DNA from: Bacillota bacterium
GTDB lineage: Bacteria; Bacillota; Limnochordia; Limnochordales; ZCTH02-B6
Direction: 5' to 3'
NCBI GenBank assembly: GCA_017578085.1
Contig: PKQR01000020.1
Span: 1-22,647 of the forward strand
Length of the DNA: 22,647 nucleotides
Each line of letters starts with the position of its first letter. The first letter of the stretch is position 1. A program made the position numbers and the translations under genes. Of the stretch, positions 1 through 7,263 are shown in pieces. The notes below the pieces were generated by a model, which was not told the DNA's origin, made no database searches, and was given only the letters and a program-made list of their open reading frames with translations.

Positions 1-1
1 G

Positions 2-49
2 CTGCGGCGACGCGGCGGAGGGGCGTTGGGAAAACCTGCTGGACCTTAA
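2..49 (+). CDS. possible C-terminal tail of an upstream gene (partial)
   Basis: The frame starting at base 2 reads 15 residues and stops at TAA 47-49, shortly before a terminator-like hairpin at 66-95. In many Firmicutes the gene before tlyA is dxs, so this could be its last residues, but the short Gly/Arg-rich tail shows no recognisable motif. The other two plus frames run on through the hairpin, which makes them less likely. Very uncertain. Confidence 0.25.
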   Translation: MRRRGGGALGKPAGP

Positions 50-65
50 GCCACAATGTTTACCC

Positions 66-95
66 GGGGCGTGGCCACTTGCCAGCTCTTTTTTT
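66..95 (+). terminator. probable Rho-independent terminator
   Basis: Bases 66-75 pair with 81-89 as a roughly 9-10 bp stem with one bulged G at 71 and a 5-nt loop, followed directly by seven T's (89-95). It would end transcription of a plus-strand gene upstream. On the minus strand the same hairpin has no T tract after it, so it does not obviously serve the minus-strand gene at 104-721. Confidence 0.5.
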
Positions 96-103
96 GTCCT
101 TCT

Positions 104-721
104 TTACCGCCGCGGGCGTTTCCCGCCGCTCGAGCGGGCCAGCGGCAGGATCCGGTTGAGGTAATGGATGCCTTTGCCTGCCAGCAGGAGGACGGACGTG
201 GAAGCCCGCACAGCGAAGCCTTTCTCGGCCGCTTTCCCACCGATGGTCAAAAACGCGATGGCTCCCAGCACTCCCATGGTGATGACCGGCAGGGGCAGCG
301 CGGGATACGCGGCGTGGATCGACAAGATGATCGGGGTCGCCACCACACCGCTGATGGTGCCGCAGATGTCCCCGATCACGTCGCCGCACACGCTGTTGAC
401 GCGGCTGGCGTTGCGTACGATGAGTAAGGCTTCCCGCGCCCCGACGACCTTGTCGGCGGCCATGGCGTTAAGGGGCACCTCGTCGCCCGCTGTGGCAGCC
501 ACCGCCAAGATGTCCGCCAAGATGCCAAAGGCGATGACGGCCAAGAGCAGGAGTGTACCCGCCACCCAGCTCACGTTTTGCAGCACTCCGCCCAACGGAC
601 CGCCCAGCACCACCGCGATCGCCATTCCCAAAAGGCCGATGGAAAGCCCGCTGCGCAGGTCTGAGCGGTGGCGCCGTGGGCTCTTTTCCCGCTGCTGCGG
701 CTTAGACCGTTGTCTGGCCAT
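104..721 (-). CDS. conserved integral membrane protein, resembles the CNNM/CorB (DUF21) membrane domain
   Basis: The predicted protein has 205 residues. The start is the ATG at 721-719, which has GGGAGG about 8 bases upstream; the longer open frame that reaches into tlyA is discarded. The first 25 residues are very basic. They are followed by hydrophobic segments around residues 26-48, 51-75, 120-150 and 150-170, and by a basic tail. Residues about 75-115 (ATAGDEVPLNAM, then a helix ending VCGDVIGDI) recall the layout of the transmembrane domain of CNNM/CorB Mg/Co transporters. The cytosolic CBS domains of that family are absent. A link to divalent cations is only an analogy. The gene is transcribed opposite to tlyA and back-to-back with it, in a place where other Firmicutes often run straight from dxs to tlyA. 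Confidence 0.8.
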   Translation of the reverse strand: MARQRSKPQQREKSPRRHRSDLRSGLSIGLLGMAIAVVLGGPLGGVLQNVSWVAGTLLLLAVIAFGILADILAVAATAGDEVPLNAMAADKVVGAREALLIVRNASRVNSVCGDVIGDICGTISGVVATPIILSIHAAYPALPLPVITMGVLGAIAFLTIGGKAAEKGFAVRASTSVLLLAGKGIHYLNRILPLARSSGGKRPRR

Positions 722-853
722 GAACCTGTGCCTCCCTGCTCCCATGGTGGCGTTTAGCCGGGCCTGGTTATCCCGTCCCGGCGCCGCCCGCCGGTGGATC
801 AGTTCGAGCCGCCGGGCCGGATCCACTTCTCGATCTGCCATGGGGGCGAGCCG

Positions 854-1756
854 ATGAAGACCAGGTTGGACGTGCTTTTGGTGCAGCGGGGGCTTTTCCC
901 CAGCAGGCAGCAGGCGCAGCGGGCCATCATGGCGGGGCTCGTCTTCGTGGACGGGCAGCGGGTGGACAAGCCCGGGACGGCGGTGCCCGCCACGGCCCGC
1001 GTGGAAGTGCGGGGGAAGCCGTTTCCATACGTGAGCCGCGGCGGGCTCAAACTGGAAAAGGCCCTGGACGTATTTGGGGTGGATGTGACGGGCCTGGTGG
1101 CCGCGGATATTGGGGCGTCCACCGGCGGGTTCACCGATTGCCTCCTGCAGCGGGGAGCGGCGCGGGTCTACGCCGTCGACGTGGGCACTGGCCAGCTGGA
1201 CTGGCGGCTGCGTACCGACCCGCGGGTCGTGGTCATGGAAGGCGTCAATGCCCGCTACCTGCGCCCGGGCGATCTGCCGGAGCCGGTGGATTTGGCCGTC
1301 ATCGACGTGTCCTTTATCTCGTTGATCAAGGTGCTGCCCGCGGTGCGCGACCTGCTGAAACCCGGCGGGCGCGTCATTGCCCTGGTAAAGCCGCAGTTTG
1401 AGGCAGGCAGGGAGCAGGTCGGCCGGCGGGGGGTCGTGCGGGACCCGAAGGTGCACCGGGCGGTGCTGCGGCAGGTGCTCTTGGCGTTGGGCCCTCTGGG
1501 CTTGCGGCCCGGCGGCCTAACGCCATCGCCAATCCGGGGGCCGGAGGGAAACATCGAATACCTGGTGCTGGCCAGCGACGCCGGGCCGGAGCCGGCGCTG
1601 GAGGGCACGGCTCCAGCCTGTACCCCCGCTCCGCCGGGCGCGGGGCCCCTTGACGGCGTTCCCCCGGAGCAAGCGGCCACCATCCTCGGACCAGAGTGGG
1701 AGCACCGCATCGATCAGGTCGTGGAAGAAGCCCATCGCCATCTGGCCGAGGGGTAG
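854..1756 (+). CDS. tlyA: TlyA family rRNA 2'-O-methyltransferase
   Basis: This 300-residue protein has an N-terminal S4 RNA-binding domain (about 1-62) and an FtsJ/RrmJ-type SAM-dependent methyltransferase domain. Visible motifs are the SAM loop DIGASTGG (85-92) and the K-D-K-E catalytic set typical of 2'-O-ribose methyltransferases (K66, D151, K179, E235). The family methylates cytidines in 16S/23S rRNA, and many members were first labelled hemolysins. The start is ATG 854 behind GGGGGCGAG; an in-frame ATG at 794 lacks a good ribosome site and adds non-conserved sequence. Between the catalytic domain and the conserved final helix (ending EEAHRHL) is a Pro/Ala/Gly-rich linker of about 35 residues. 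It probably leads an operon with nadK and argR. I see no clear promoter in the 132-base divergent gap before it. Confidence 0.95.
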   Translation: MKTRLDVLLVQRGLFPSRQQAQRAIMAGLVFVDGQRVDKPGTAVPATARVEVRGKPFPYVSRGGLKLEKALDVFGVDVTGLVAADIGASTGGFTDCLLQRGAARVYAVDVGTGQLDWRLRTDPRVVVMEGVNARYLRPGDLPEPVDLAVIDVSFISLIKVLPAVRDLLKPGGRVIALVKPQFEAGREQVGRRGVVRDPKVHRAVLRQVLLALGPLGLRPGGLTPSPIRGPEGNIEYLVLASDAGPEPALEGTAPACTPAPPGAGPLDGVPPEQAATILGPEWEHRIDQVVEEAHRHLAEG

Positions 1757-1804
1757 AGGAGGCCGGCAGGAATCGACCCTGGTCACCCGGAAGGTTGATT
1801 GCCG

Positions 1805-2710
1805 ATGAATGCGCCGCGTACGAAACGGTTTGGATTGATGCCCCACACGGAGAAGGGGAAAGCGCTGGCCGTGGCCGAACAGGCGGTCGCGCGGCTTCTG
1901 GCTGCCGGTGCCGCGGTCTGCCTCGAACCCGACGCCGCGGTCATGCTGGGCCGCCCCGAACTGGGTCGCCCATTCGAACAGTGGGATGACCTGGATGCCG
2001 CGGTGGTCCTGGGTGGCGACGGCGCCGTGCTGCGGGCGGCGCGCATCCTGGGCCCCAAACGGGTTCCCCTGCTGGCTGTCAACGTGGGGCGACTCGGGTT
2101 TTTGACGGAAGTGGAGCACACCGCGCTGGACGCCGCGCTGTCCCGCCTCCTCGAGGGGCGTTATGAGATCGAACAGCGAATGATGCTCGCCGCCGCCGTG
2201 GTGCGCAACGGCCGCGCCGTATGGCGGGTTGTGGGGCTCAACGATGCGGTCATCACCCGGGGCACCTTCGCCCGTATCATCCACATCGAAGTGCGGGTGG
2301 AAGGCGAGCCCGTGCTGGACTACTCTGGAGACGGGATCATTGTCGCGACGCCCACCGGCTCCACAGGGTACTCCCTTTCCGCGGGCGGGCCCATTGTCCA
2401 CCCCCACATCGAGTCGCTCTTGCTGACTCCCATCTGCCCCCACGCGCTGGCCACCCGCTCGGTGCTCGCTCGGGCCGACGAGCAGGTGGAGGTGCGCGTC
2501 GAGGCGTCCCACACCGACATCATGCTGACGGTGGACGGGCAGGTTGGCTTTGGCCTGCAGTCGGGCGACGCGGTGCGGGTCAGCCGCGCCCGGCACCGGG
2601 TGCGGCTGGTGCGCCTGGGCCCGGACCGCTTCTACCGGGAGCTGCGCATGCGCCTCGGACAGCGGAGGACTGCGGGCCGGGAGGCCGAAAGCGAGGCGGG
2701 AACGCCATGA
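1805..2710 (+). CDS. nadK: NAD kinase
   Basis: The protein phosphorylates NAD to NADP in the cytosol. The 301-residue product shows the GGDG motif (70-73), LNDAVI (145-150) in the position of the NE/D motif, and a Gly/Thr-rich stretch PTGSTGYSLSAGG that is diagnostic of the PpnK/NadK family. Start choice: ATG 1805 lies 10 bases after GGAAGG; an in-frame TTG at 1799 is only 4 bases from it. The C-terminus is slightly extended and charged. The last four bases overlap the argR start (ATGA at 2707-2710), which indicates translational coupling. nadK next to argR and recN is a common Firmicutes arrangement. Confidence 0.95.
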   Translation: MNAPRTKRFGLMPHTEKGKALAVAEQAVARLLAAGAAVCLEPDAAVMLGRPELGRPFEQWDDLDAAVVLGGDGAVLRAARILGPKRVPLLAVNVGRLGFLTEVEHTALDAALSRLLEGRYEIEQRMMLAAAVVRNGRAVWRVVGLNDAVITRGTFARIIHIEVRVEGEPVLDYSGDGIIVATPTGSTGYSLSAGGPIVHPHIESLLLTPICPHALATRSVLARADEQVEVRVEASHTDIMLTVDGQVGFGLQSGDAVRVSRARHRVRLVRLGPDRFYRELRMRLGQRRTAGREAESEAGTP

Positions 2711-3180
2711 AGGAGCAGCGGCAGCAAGCCATCTTGCGCCTCATCGAGGAGTACCCCATCGAAACCCAGGCAGAGCTCTTGGAGCGGCTGCGGGCGGAGG
2801 GATTTGTCGCGACCCAGGCCACCGTGTCCCGCGACATCGCCGAACTGGGCTTGGTCAAGGTGCGAGGAGCCAGCGGCAAGAGCTATTACACCCGGCCGCC
2901 GCAGCCGCCTGCCAGCGAAGTGCTGGAGCGGACCCGCTGGGCCTTGCGGGAATACGTGGTGGGCATCGAATTCAGCGGCCGGCTGGTGCTGCTCAAAACC
3001 CTCTCGGGGCGGGCCCACGCGGTGGCCGCGGCCATCGATGAGTACAACCCGCCCGGGGTGCTGGGCACGTTGGCCGGCGACGACTCCGTGCTGATCCTGG
3101 TGCGTCCCCGGGAGCCCGAGCCGCCCGCACCCGAGGTCCAAGAGGTGCTGCGGCTCCTCCAGGAGCTGCGGGGGAGCTAA
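2707..3180 (+). CDS. argR: arginine repressor ArgR/AhrC
   Basis: The 157-residue protein has the usual ArgR architecture. The N-terminal winged helix-turn-helix includes TQATVSRDIAELGLVKV (about residues 38-54). The C-terminal oligomerisation and arginine-binding domain includes GTLAGDDSVLILVR (about 120-133), equivalent to the family's GTIAGDDT motif, whose aspartates contact arginine. The family forms hexamers that repress arginine synthesis and activate catabolism when arginine is present. The start ATG overlaps the nadK stop by four bases. The tail after the binding motif is Pro/Glu-rich. No ARG-box is evident nearby, and regulation of this locus by ArgR is not indicated. Confidence 0.95.
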   Translation: MKEQRQQAILRLIEEYPIETQAELLERLRAEGFVATQATVSRDIAELGLVKVRGASGKSYYTRPPQPPASEVLERTRWALREYVVGIEFSGRLVLLKTLSGRAHAVAAAIDEYNPPGVLGTLAGDDSVLILVRPREPEPPAPEVQEVLRLLQELRGS

Positions 3181-3280
3181 AGCCGCGCCGGGGCGGCAGC
3201 AGCGGCGGTAGGACGAGGGAGGCGGCTGCGTGGCCGCTCGGGCCGGCTTTGCCAGCCGCGGTGCGGGGAGGTAACGGCGC

Positions 3281-5017
3281 ATGCTGGTGGAGCTCCACAT
3301 CCGCGATTTCGCCTTGATCGATCGACTGCACATCGAGTTTGCGCCCGGCTTCAACGTGCTAACCGGCGAAACCGGAGCCGGCAAGTCCATCGTCATCGAC
3401 GCCCTGCAGACCGTCATCGGCGGGCGAGCGCGGGCCGATCTCGTGCGGACCGGCCGGGACAGCGCGGTCATCGAGGCGGTCTTCCGCATCCCGCCGGGCA
3501 GTCCCATCCGCGCACAATTGGAGGAAATGGGCGTGGCGGATCCGGACGACCCCGAGGCGCTGGTGCTCCGCCGGGAGGTGCTCAGCACCGGCCGGTCCCG
3601 CTGCTGGATCAACGGCCACCCGGTGACCGTGGGCCAACTGGCCCAAGTCGGCGCGGAACTGGTGGACATCCATGGCCAGCACGAGCACCAGTCGCTGCTC
3701 GTACCCCACAAGCAGTTGGAACTCCTGGACGCTTACGGTGGCCCGGCGGTGCTGGCGCTGAAACAAGCCTTTGCCGATACTTGGCAGCGCCTCGTGGCGG
3801 CCCGCCGCGAGTTGGCGGCCATCGTGGCCGGCGAGCGGGAGCGGGCGCGGCGCATCGATCTGCTGCGTTTCCAGGTGGAGGAGATCGAGCAGGCGCGCCT
3901 GGTGCCCGGCGAAGAGGAGGAGCTGGAGCGCCAGCGGCGGCTCTTGGCGCAGTTGGAGCGCCTGCGGGCGGAGACGGCGCGGGTTTACCGCAGCCTGTAC
4001 GAGGGTGACGGGAACGTGCCGGCCGCTGCCGACATCCTGGCCGACGCGGTGCAGGCGCTGCAGCCTTTCCGGGAAGTGGAGCCGGACTTGGCCGAGGCTG
4101 CCCGCCTGTTGGAAACAGCCGCGGTCAACGTCGCGGAGGCGGCGGCCCTCGTGCGCCGGTCGGCCGAGCGGCTGGACTCGGATCCGGCGAGGTTGGAGGA
4201 GATCGAAGCGCGGCTCGCGCTCATCGGCAATCTCAAGCGCAAGTACGGCGCGACCACGGCCGAGGTGCTCGCCTTCGCCGAGACGCTGCGGGCGGAGCTG
4301 GAAGCCCTCCTGCAAAGCGAAGAGCGGGGAGAGGAACTGCAGAAGGAGCTTGTGGCCTTGGAGCGGGAGGCCGGACGCCTCGCGGGGGAGCTGTCCGCGG
4401 CCAGAGCGGAAGCGGCCCGGCGGCTGGAGGAAGCGGTCGCCGCCGAGCTGGCCGGCCTGCGCATGGGACCCGGGCGGTTTCTCGTGCGGCTAGAGCGCGT
4501 ACCGGACCGCGAGGGGCTGCCGGTCGGGCAGGAACGGCTGGCCGCCACCGCCACGGGCGTCGACCGGGTGGAGTTCTACCTGTCGGCCAACCCAGGGGAG
4601 GAGCCTCGTCCCCTGGCCAAGGTGGCGTCGGGTGGTGAGCTGTCCCGGGTCGCCCTGGCCATCAAACGGGTACTGGCCCAAGTGGACTCGGTTCCCGTGC
4701 TGGTGTTTGACGAGGTGGACGCCGGGATCGGCGGGCAGACCGCGCAGGGCGTGGCCCAGCGCCTGCGGGCGGTGGCCCGGGAACGGCAGGTCATCTGCGT
4801 CACCCACCTGGCCCAAATCGCCACGGCAGCCGACCACCACCTCCACATCTACAAAGCCGTCACAGGCGATCGCACCACCGTGCACGTGACGCCTCTTTCG
4901 GGGCAGGCGCGGGTGGAGGAGATCGCCCGCATGCTGGCGGGCGTGCTCACCGAGCATACCTTGGAAAACGCGCGCGAGCTGTTGCGCATGGCGCAGGAAC
5001 CCAGCGCCGCCAGCTAG
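3281..5017 (+). CDS. recN: DNA repair protein RecN
   Basis: The 578-residue SMC-like ATPase is of normal to slightly large size. The N-terminal half-head carries Walker A GETGAGKS (29-36). The middle (about 155-370) is a long Glu/Arg/Leu-rich coiled coil. The C-terminal half-head carries the ABC signature ASGGELSR (about 449-456), Walker B VLVFDEVDAG (about 473-482) and a conserved VTHLAQIA switch segment. RecN assembles at double-strand breaks and holds ends together for recombination. ATG 3281 is preceded by GGGGAGG. A 100-base gap separates it from argR, so it could have its own promoter, but I see no strong match. A clear terminator follows at 5072-5102. Confidence 0.96.
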   Translation: MLVELHIRDFALIDRLHIEFAPGFNVLTGETGAGKSIVIDALQTVIGGRARADLVRTGRDSAVIEAVFRIPPGSPIRAQLEEMGVADPDDPEALVLRREVLSTGRSRCWINGHPVTVGQLAQVGAELVDIHGQHEHQSLLVPHKQLELLDAYGGPAVLALKQAFADTWQRLVAARRELAAIVAGERERARRIDLLRFQVEEIEQARLVPGEEEELERQRRLLAQLERLRAETARVYRSLYEGDGNVPAAADILADAVQALQPFREVEPDLAEAARLLETAAVNVAEAAALVRRSAERLDSDPARLEEIEARLALIGNLKRKYGATTAEVLAFAETLRAELEALLQSEERGEELQKELVALEREAGRLAGELSAARAEAARRLEEAVAAELAGLRMGPGRFLVRLERVPDREGLPVGQERLAATATGVDRVEFYLSANPGEEPRPLAKVASGGELSRVALAIKRVLAQVDSVPVLVFDEVDAGIGGQTAQGVAQRLRAVARERQVICVTHLAQIATAADHHLHIYKAVTGDRTTVHVTPLSGQARVEEIARMLAGVLTEHTLENARELLRMAQEPSAAS

Positions 5018-5071
5018 TTCGGTGCGTTCCAGCGTTCGGTTTTCATCGGCCCGGGCCTGCCGGGCACCCTA

Positions 5072-5102
5072 GGAAGCAGCGGCAACCGCTGCTTTCTTTT
5101 TT
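5072..5102 (+). terminator. Rho-independent terminator after recN
   Basis: A near-perfect 11-bp stem (5072-5082 with 5086-5096, one G-U pair) encloses a 3-nt loop and is followed by six T's (5097-5102). It ends the tlyA-nadK-argR-recN transcript. The stem is also flanked by CCCTAGG (5067-5073) and CCTAGGG (5104-5110), which could pair as an outer stem. Confidence 0.85.
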
Positions 5103-5124
5103 GCCTAGGGAGAGTGACAGGCCC

Positions 5125-6450
5125 GTGCAGTTTACGAAACCGCGCCCGCGCCACCTGTGGAGCCTATTGTGCCTTGTACTGGCGGTGAGCCTTTCCTGGC
5201 AGGTGCGGGACGCGTTCCGGGTCCCGCCCGTGGTGCGCCTTTTGCCGGGGCAGGAGTTTGCCGTTGATCTCGGTCGCTTCTTGACCCTTGTGGACGTGTC
5301 CGCCAGCGGCTGGCTGCAGCAGGCCGACACAGGTTTGCCCGTCATCCGCGCCGCGGATGCGGGGGACGCCCGGGTGCAGGTGCGTTTCCTGGGCCTTGTG
5401 CCTTTGCGCACCGTACAGGTGATGGTCGTCCCACGGCTCGCGGTCGTGCCCGGCGGCCAGGCCATCGGGGTGATGGTCAGCTCCCGCGGGCTTGTCATCG
5501 CCCAGACCATGCAGTTGGTGGACGTGGACGGCGTAACCCGGTTTCCGGCCCGCGAGGCGGGATTGCGGGCGGGGGACATCCTGGTGGAGATGGCCGGCAC
5601 GCCCCTTTACACCGTCGACCAAGTCCATGAGCTTGTAGAGCGGTTTGGCCAGCGGGGCGAGCCCCTGGAGGTGACCGTGGCCCGCAATGGGGTGCTCTTG
5701 ACCCGCACCATCATCCCCGTGCCCGTGGCCATCGAGGACGGCGGCGAGAGGGTGGTCCGCTATCGCCTGGGCTTGCGCCTGGAGAGCCCGGCCGCGGGGA
5801 TAGGTACCCTTACCTTTTACGATCCGGGCAGCATGCGGTTCGCCGGCCTCGGCCACATGATCACCGACGGCCTGAGAAACCCCGTGGAGGTCAACGAGGG
5901 CCGCATCGTGGAAGCCGTCATCCGCGGCGTGCAGCAGGGGGCGCGCGGTTTCCCCGGCGAGAAGATCGGCGTCTTTGACGGACAAGCCGGCGATCTGGGC
6001 ACCATCGAGAAAAACAGCCGCTTCGGGATCTATGGGCGCCTGCAGAGGATTCCCCGCTGGGGCCTTTACGACGAGCCGGTGCCGGTGGCCCTGGCCCATG
6101 AGGTGCGGGCTGGCCCCGCCGAGATGCTGACGGTCATCGACGGCCGGGAAGTGGAGAGCTTCGCCGTGCGCCTCGTCCAGGTGCAGCCGCACCGCCGGGC
6201 GGACGGGCGGGGGCTCGTGGTGGAGGTCACTGACCCGCGGCTTTTGGACCGTACCCGCGGGATCGTGCAGGGCATGAGCGGCAGCCCGATCCTCCAGGAC
6301 GGGAAGCTGGTGGGGGCGGTCACGCACGTCTTCGTCAACGACCCGACCCGCGGCTACGGCATCCTGGCCGAGTGGATGGCCTATGAGGCGGAAATCATGC
6401 CTGAAGTGCCGGAACCGGGGCAGGAATCAGTGGGTGTCGGTAGAAGCTAA
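5125..6450 (+). CDS. spoIVB: SpoIVB serine peptidase, sigma-K checkpoint signal
   Basis: SpoIVB is secreted by the forespore and cleaves SpoIVFA, which releases pro-sigma-K processing in the mother cell. The 441-residue product has an N-terminal membrane anchor (about residues 11-27), a PDZ domain (about 125-205, with AREAGLRAGDIL) and an S55 peptidase domain. The catalytic triad can be placed by similarity to Bacillus subtilis: H244 in GLGHMITD, D370 in VTDPRLLD and S385 in GMSGSP. The C-terminal signature VTHVFVNDPT is intact. GTG 5125 is preferred because GGGAG lies 12 bases before it; an in-frame TTG at 5101 sits inside the recN terminator T tract. I could not find a convincing sigma-G promoter. 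Only nine bases separate it from spo0A. Confidence 0.95.
   Translation: MQFTKPRPRHLWSLLCLVLAVSLSWQVRDAFRVPPVVRLLPGQEFAVDLGRFLTLVDVSASGWLQQADTGLPVIRAADAGDARVQVRFLGLVPLRTVQVMVVPRLAVVPGGQAIGVMVSSRGLVIAQTMQLVDVDGVTRFPAREAGLRAGDILVEMAGTPLYTVDQVHELVERFGQRGEPLEVTVARNGVLLTRTIIPVPVAIEDGGERVVRYRLGLRLESPAAGIGTLTFYDPGSMRFAGLGHMITDGLRNPVEVNEGRIVEAVIRGVQQGARGFPGEKIGVFDGQAGDLGTIEKNSRFGIYGRLQRIPRWGLYDEPVPVALAHEVRAGPAEMLTVIDGREVESFAVRLVQVQPHRRADGRGLVVEVTDPRLLDRTRGIVQGMSGSPILQDGKLVGAVTHVFVNDPTRGYGILAEWMAYEAEIMPEVPEPGQESVGVGRS
6420..6448 (+). promoter_or_regulatory. speculative sigma-H-like promoter for spo0A
   Basis: GCAGGAATC (6420-6428) closely resembles the sigma-H -35 element RNAGGAWWW, and after 11 bases GTAGAAGCT (6440-6448) partly resembles the -10 element RNNGAATWW. 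Bacillus subtilis spo0A has a sigma-H promoter, which makes this worth noting. The match lies inside the end of spoIVB and would give a leader of only about five bases. Weak evidence. Confidence 0.3.
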
Positions 6451-6459
6451 AATTTTGCC

Positions 6460-7224
6460 ATGATCCGTGTGGTTGTCGTCGATTCTAACGCCTCGTTCTG
6501 TGACGCCATCCAAGAGGAAGCCCGCCAATCCGGGGACATCGACGTCGTCGCCGTTGCCCACGACGGGGAACGGGGCTTGCGGCTCATCAGCGAGCATGCA
6601 CCGCATGCGGTGGTGCTTGAGCTGTTTCTGCCGGTTGTGGATGGTTTTGGGGTGCTGGAACGACTCAGCCACAACAATGGAAGCCCGCGGAAGCGGCCCA
6701 AAATCTTGGTAACGACGGTCGCCGCCCACGAGCACCTGCTCAGCCAGGCCCTCAGCCTCGGCGCCGACTACTGCGTCATCAAGCCCTTCGACATCAGGAC
6801 GCTCCTGCTCCGGGTGCGGCAGCTGGTTGATCCCGAGGCGGCCTTGGGCCCAAGGCGCGACGCCGCACAGCAGGCGATCTTGATGGAGGTTACCCGCCGC
6901 TTGGCGGAGCTGGGCGTGCCGCCTCACTTCAAGGGTTACCAGTACCTGCGGGACGCCATCAGCATCGTGGTGCAGGACAGCACCATGCTCAACGGCGTCA
7001 CCAAGTACCTCTATCCGACCATTGCCCGCCGCCACGGGAGCTCCCCCCAGCGGGTGGAGCGGGCCATCCGCAACGCCATCGAGGTCACCATGACCCGGGG
7101 CAATCTCGAGGAAATCCAGCGCGTGTTCGGCTACTCCGTCGACGCCGGCAAAGGCAAGCCCTCCAACTCATCCTTCATTGCCCGCCTCGCGGACCAGATC
7201 CGCCTGGACGTGCGCGTCAGCTGA
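6460..7224 (+). CDS. spo0A: Spo0A, sporulation response regulator with non-canonical receiver (phosphoacceptor Asp replaced by Glu)
   Basis: The 254-residue protein aligns end to end with Spo0A, the transcription factor that commits cells to sporulation. The C-terminal DNA-binding domain is highly conserved (KGYQYLRDAIS, LYPTIA, RVERAIRNAIEV, GYSVDAGKGKPSNSSFIA). The N-terminal receiver keeps the first acidic residue (D8), the switch Thr in the LVTTVA strand and the conserved Lys in IKPFD. However, the phosphoacceptor position in VLELFLPVVDG is E54 (GAG at 6619-6621) where Spo0A has Asp, and the second acidic-pocket residue is S9. The aspartate in VVDG (D61) is the usual structural one, not a substitute acceptor. 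The family normally needs phosphorylation to dimerise and bind DNA. Glu can mimic phospho-Asp in some regulators, so constitutive or otherwise gated activity is inferred. The ribosome site is poor. Confidence 0.95.
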   Translation: MIRVVVVDSNASFCDAIQEEARQSGDIDVVAVAHDGERGLRLISEHAPHAVVLELFLPVVDGFGVLERLSHNNGSPRKRPKILVTTVAAHEHLLSQALSLGADYCVIKPFDIRTLLLRVRQLVDPEAALGPRRDAAQQAILMEVTRRLAELGVPPHFKGYQYLRDAISIVVQDSTMLNGVTKYLYPTIARRHGSSPQRVERAIRNAIEVTMTRGNLEEIQRVFGYSVDAGKGKPSNSSFIARLADQIRLDVRVS

Positions 7225-7263
7225 CGGCGGGTCAGCCGGCGCCGCCGGGGGAACACTAACCGT

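Noticed and set aside
1517..2596. Long open frame on the minus strand opposite tlyA and nadK
   Set aside because: It is antisense to two well-conserved genes, has no family motif, and follows from the rarity of stop codons in GC-rich DNA. The same holds for antisense frames at 3359-4315, 5164-6327, 11642-12508, 15983-17344 and 18224-20488.
5101..5124. Longer spoIVB start at TTG 5101
   Set aside because: This codon is part of the recN terminator T tract and has no ribosome site; GTG 5125 has GGGAG upstream.
6787..6793. TTCGACA, the complement of a 0A box (Spo0A binding site), inside spo0A
   Set aside because: The bases encode the conserved KPFD motif of receiver domains, so the match is explained by coding. 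A second copy at 13661-13667 lies inside mlpA.
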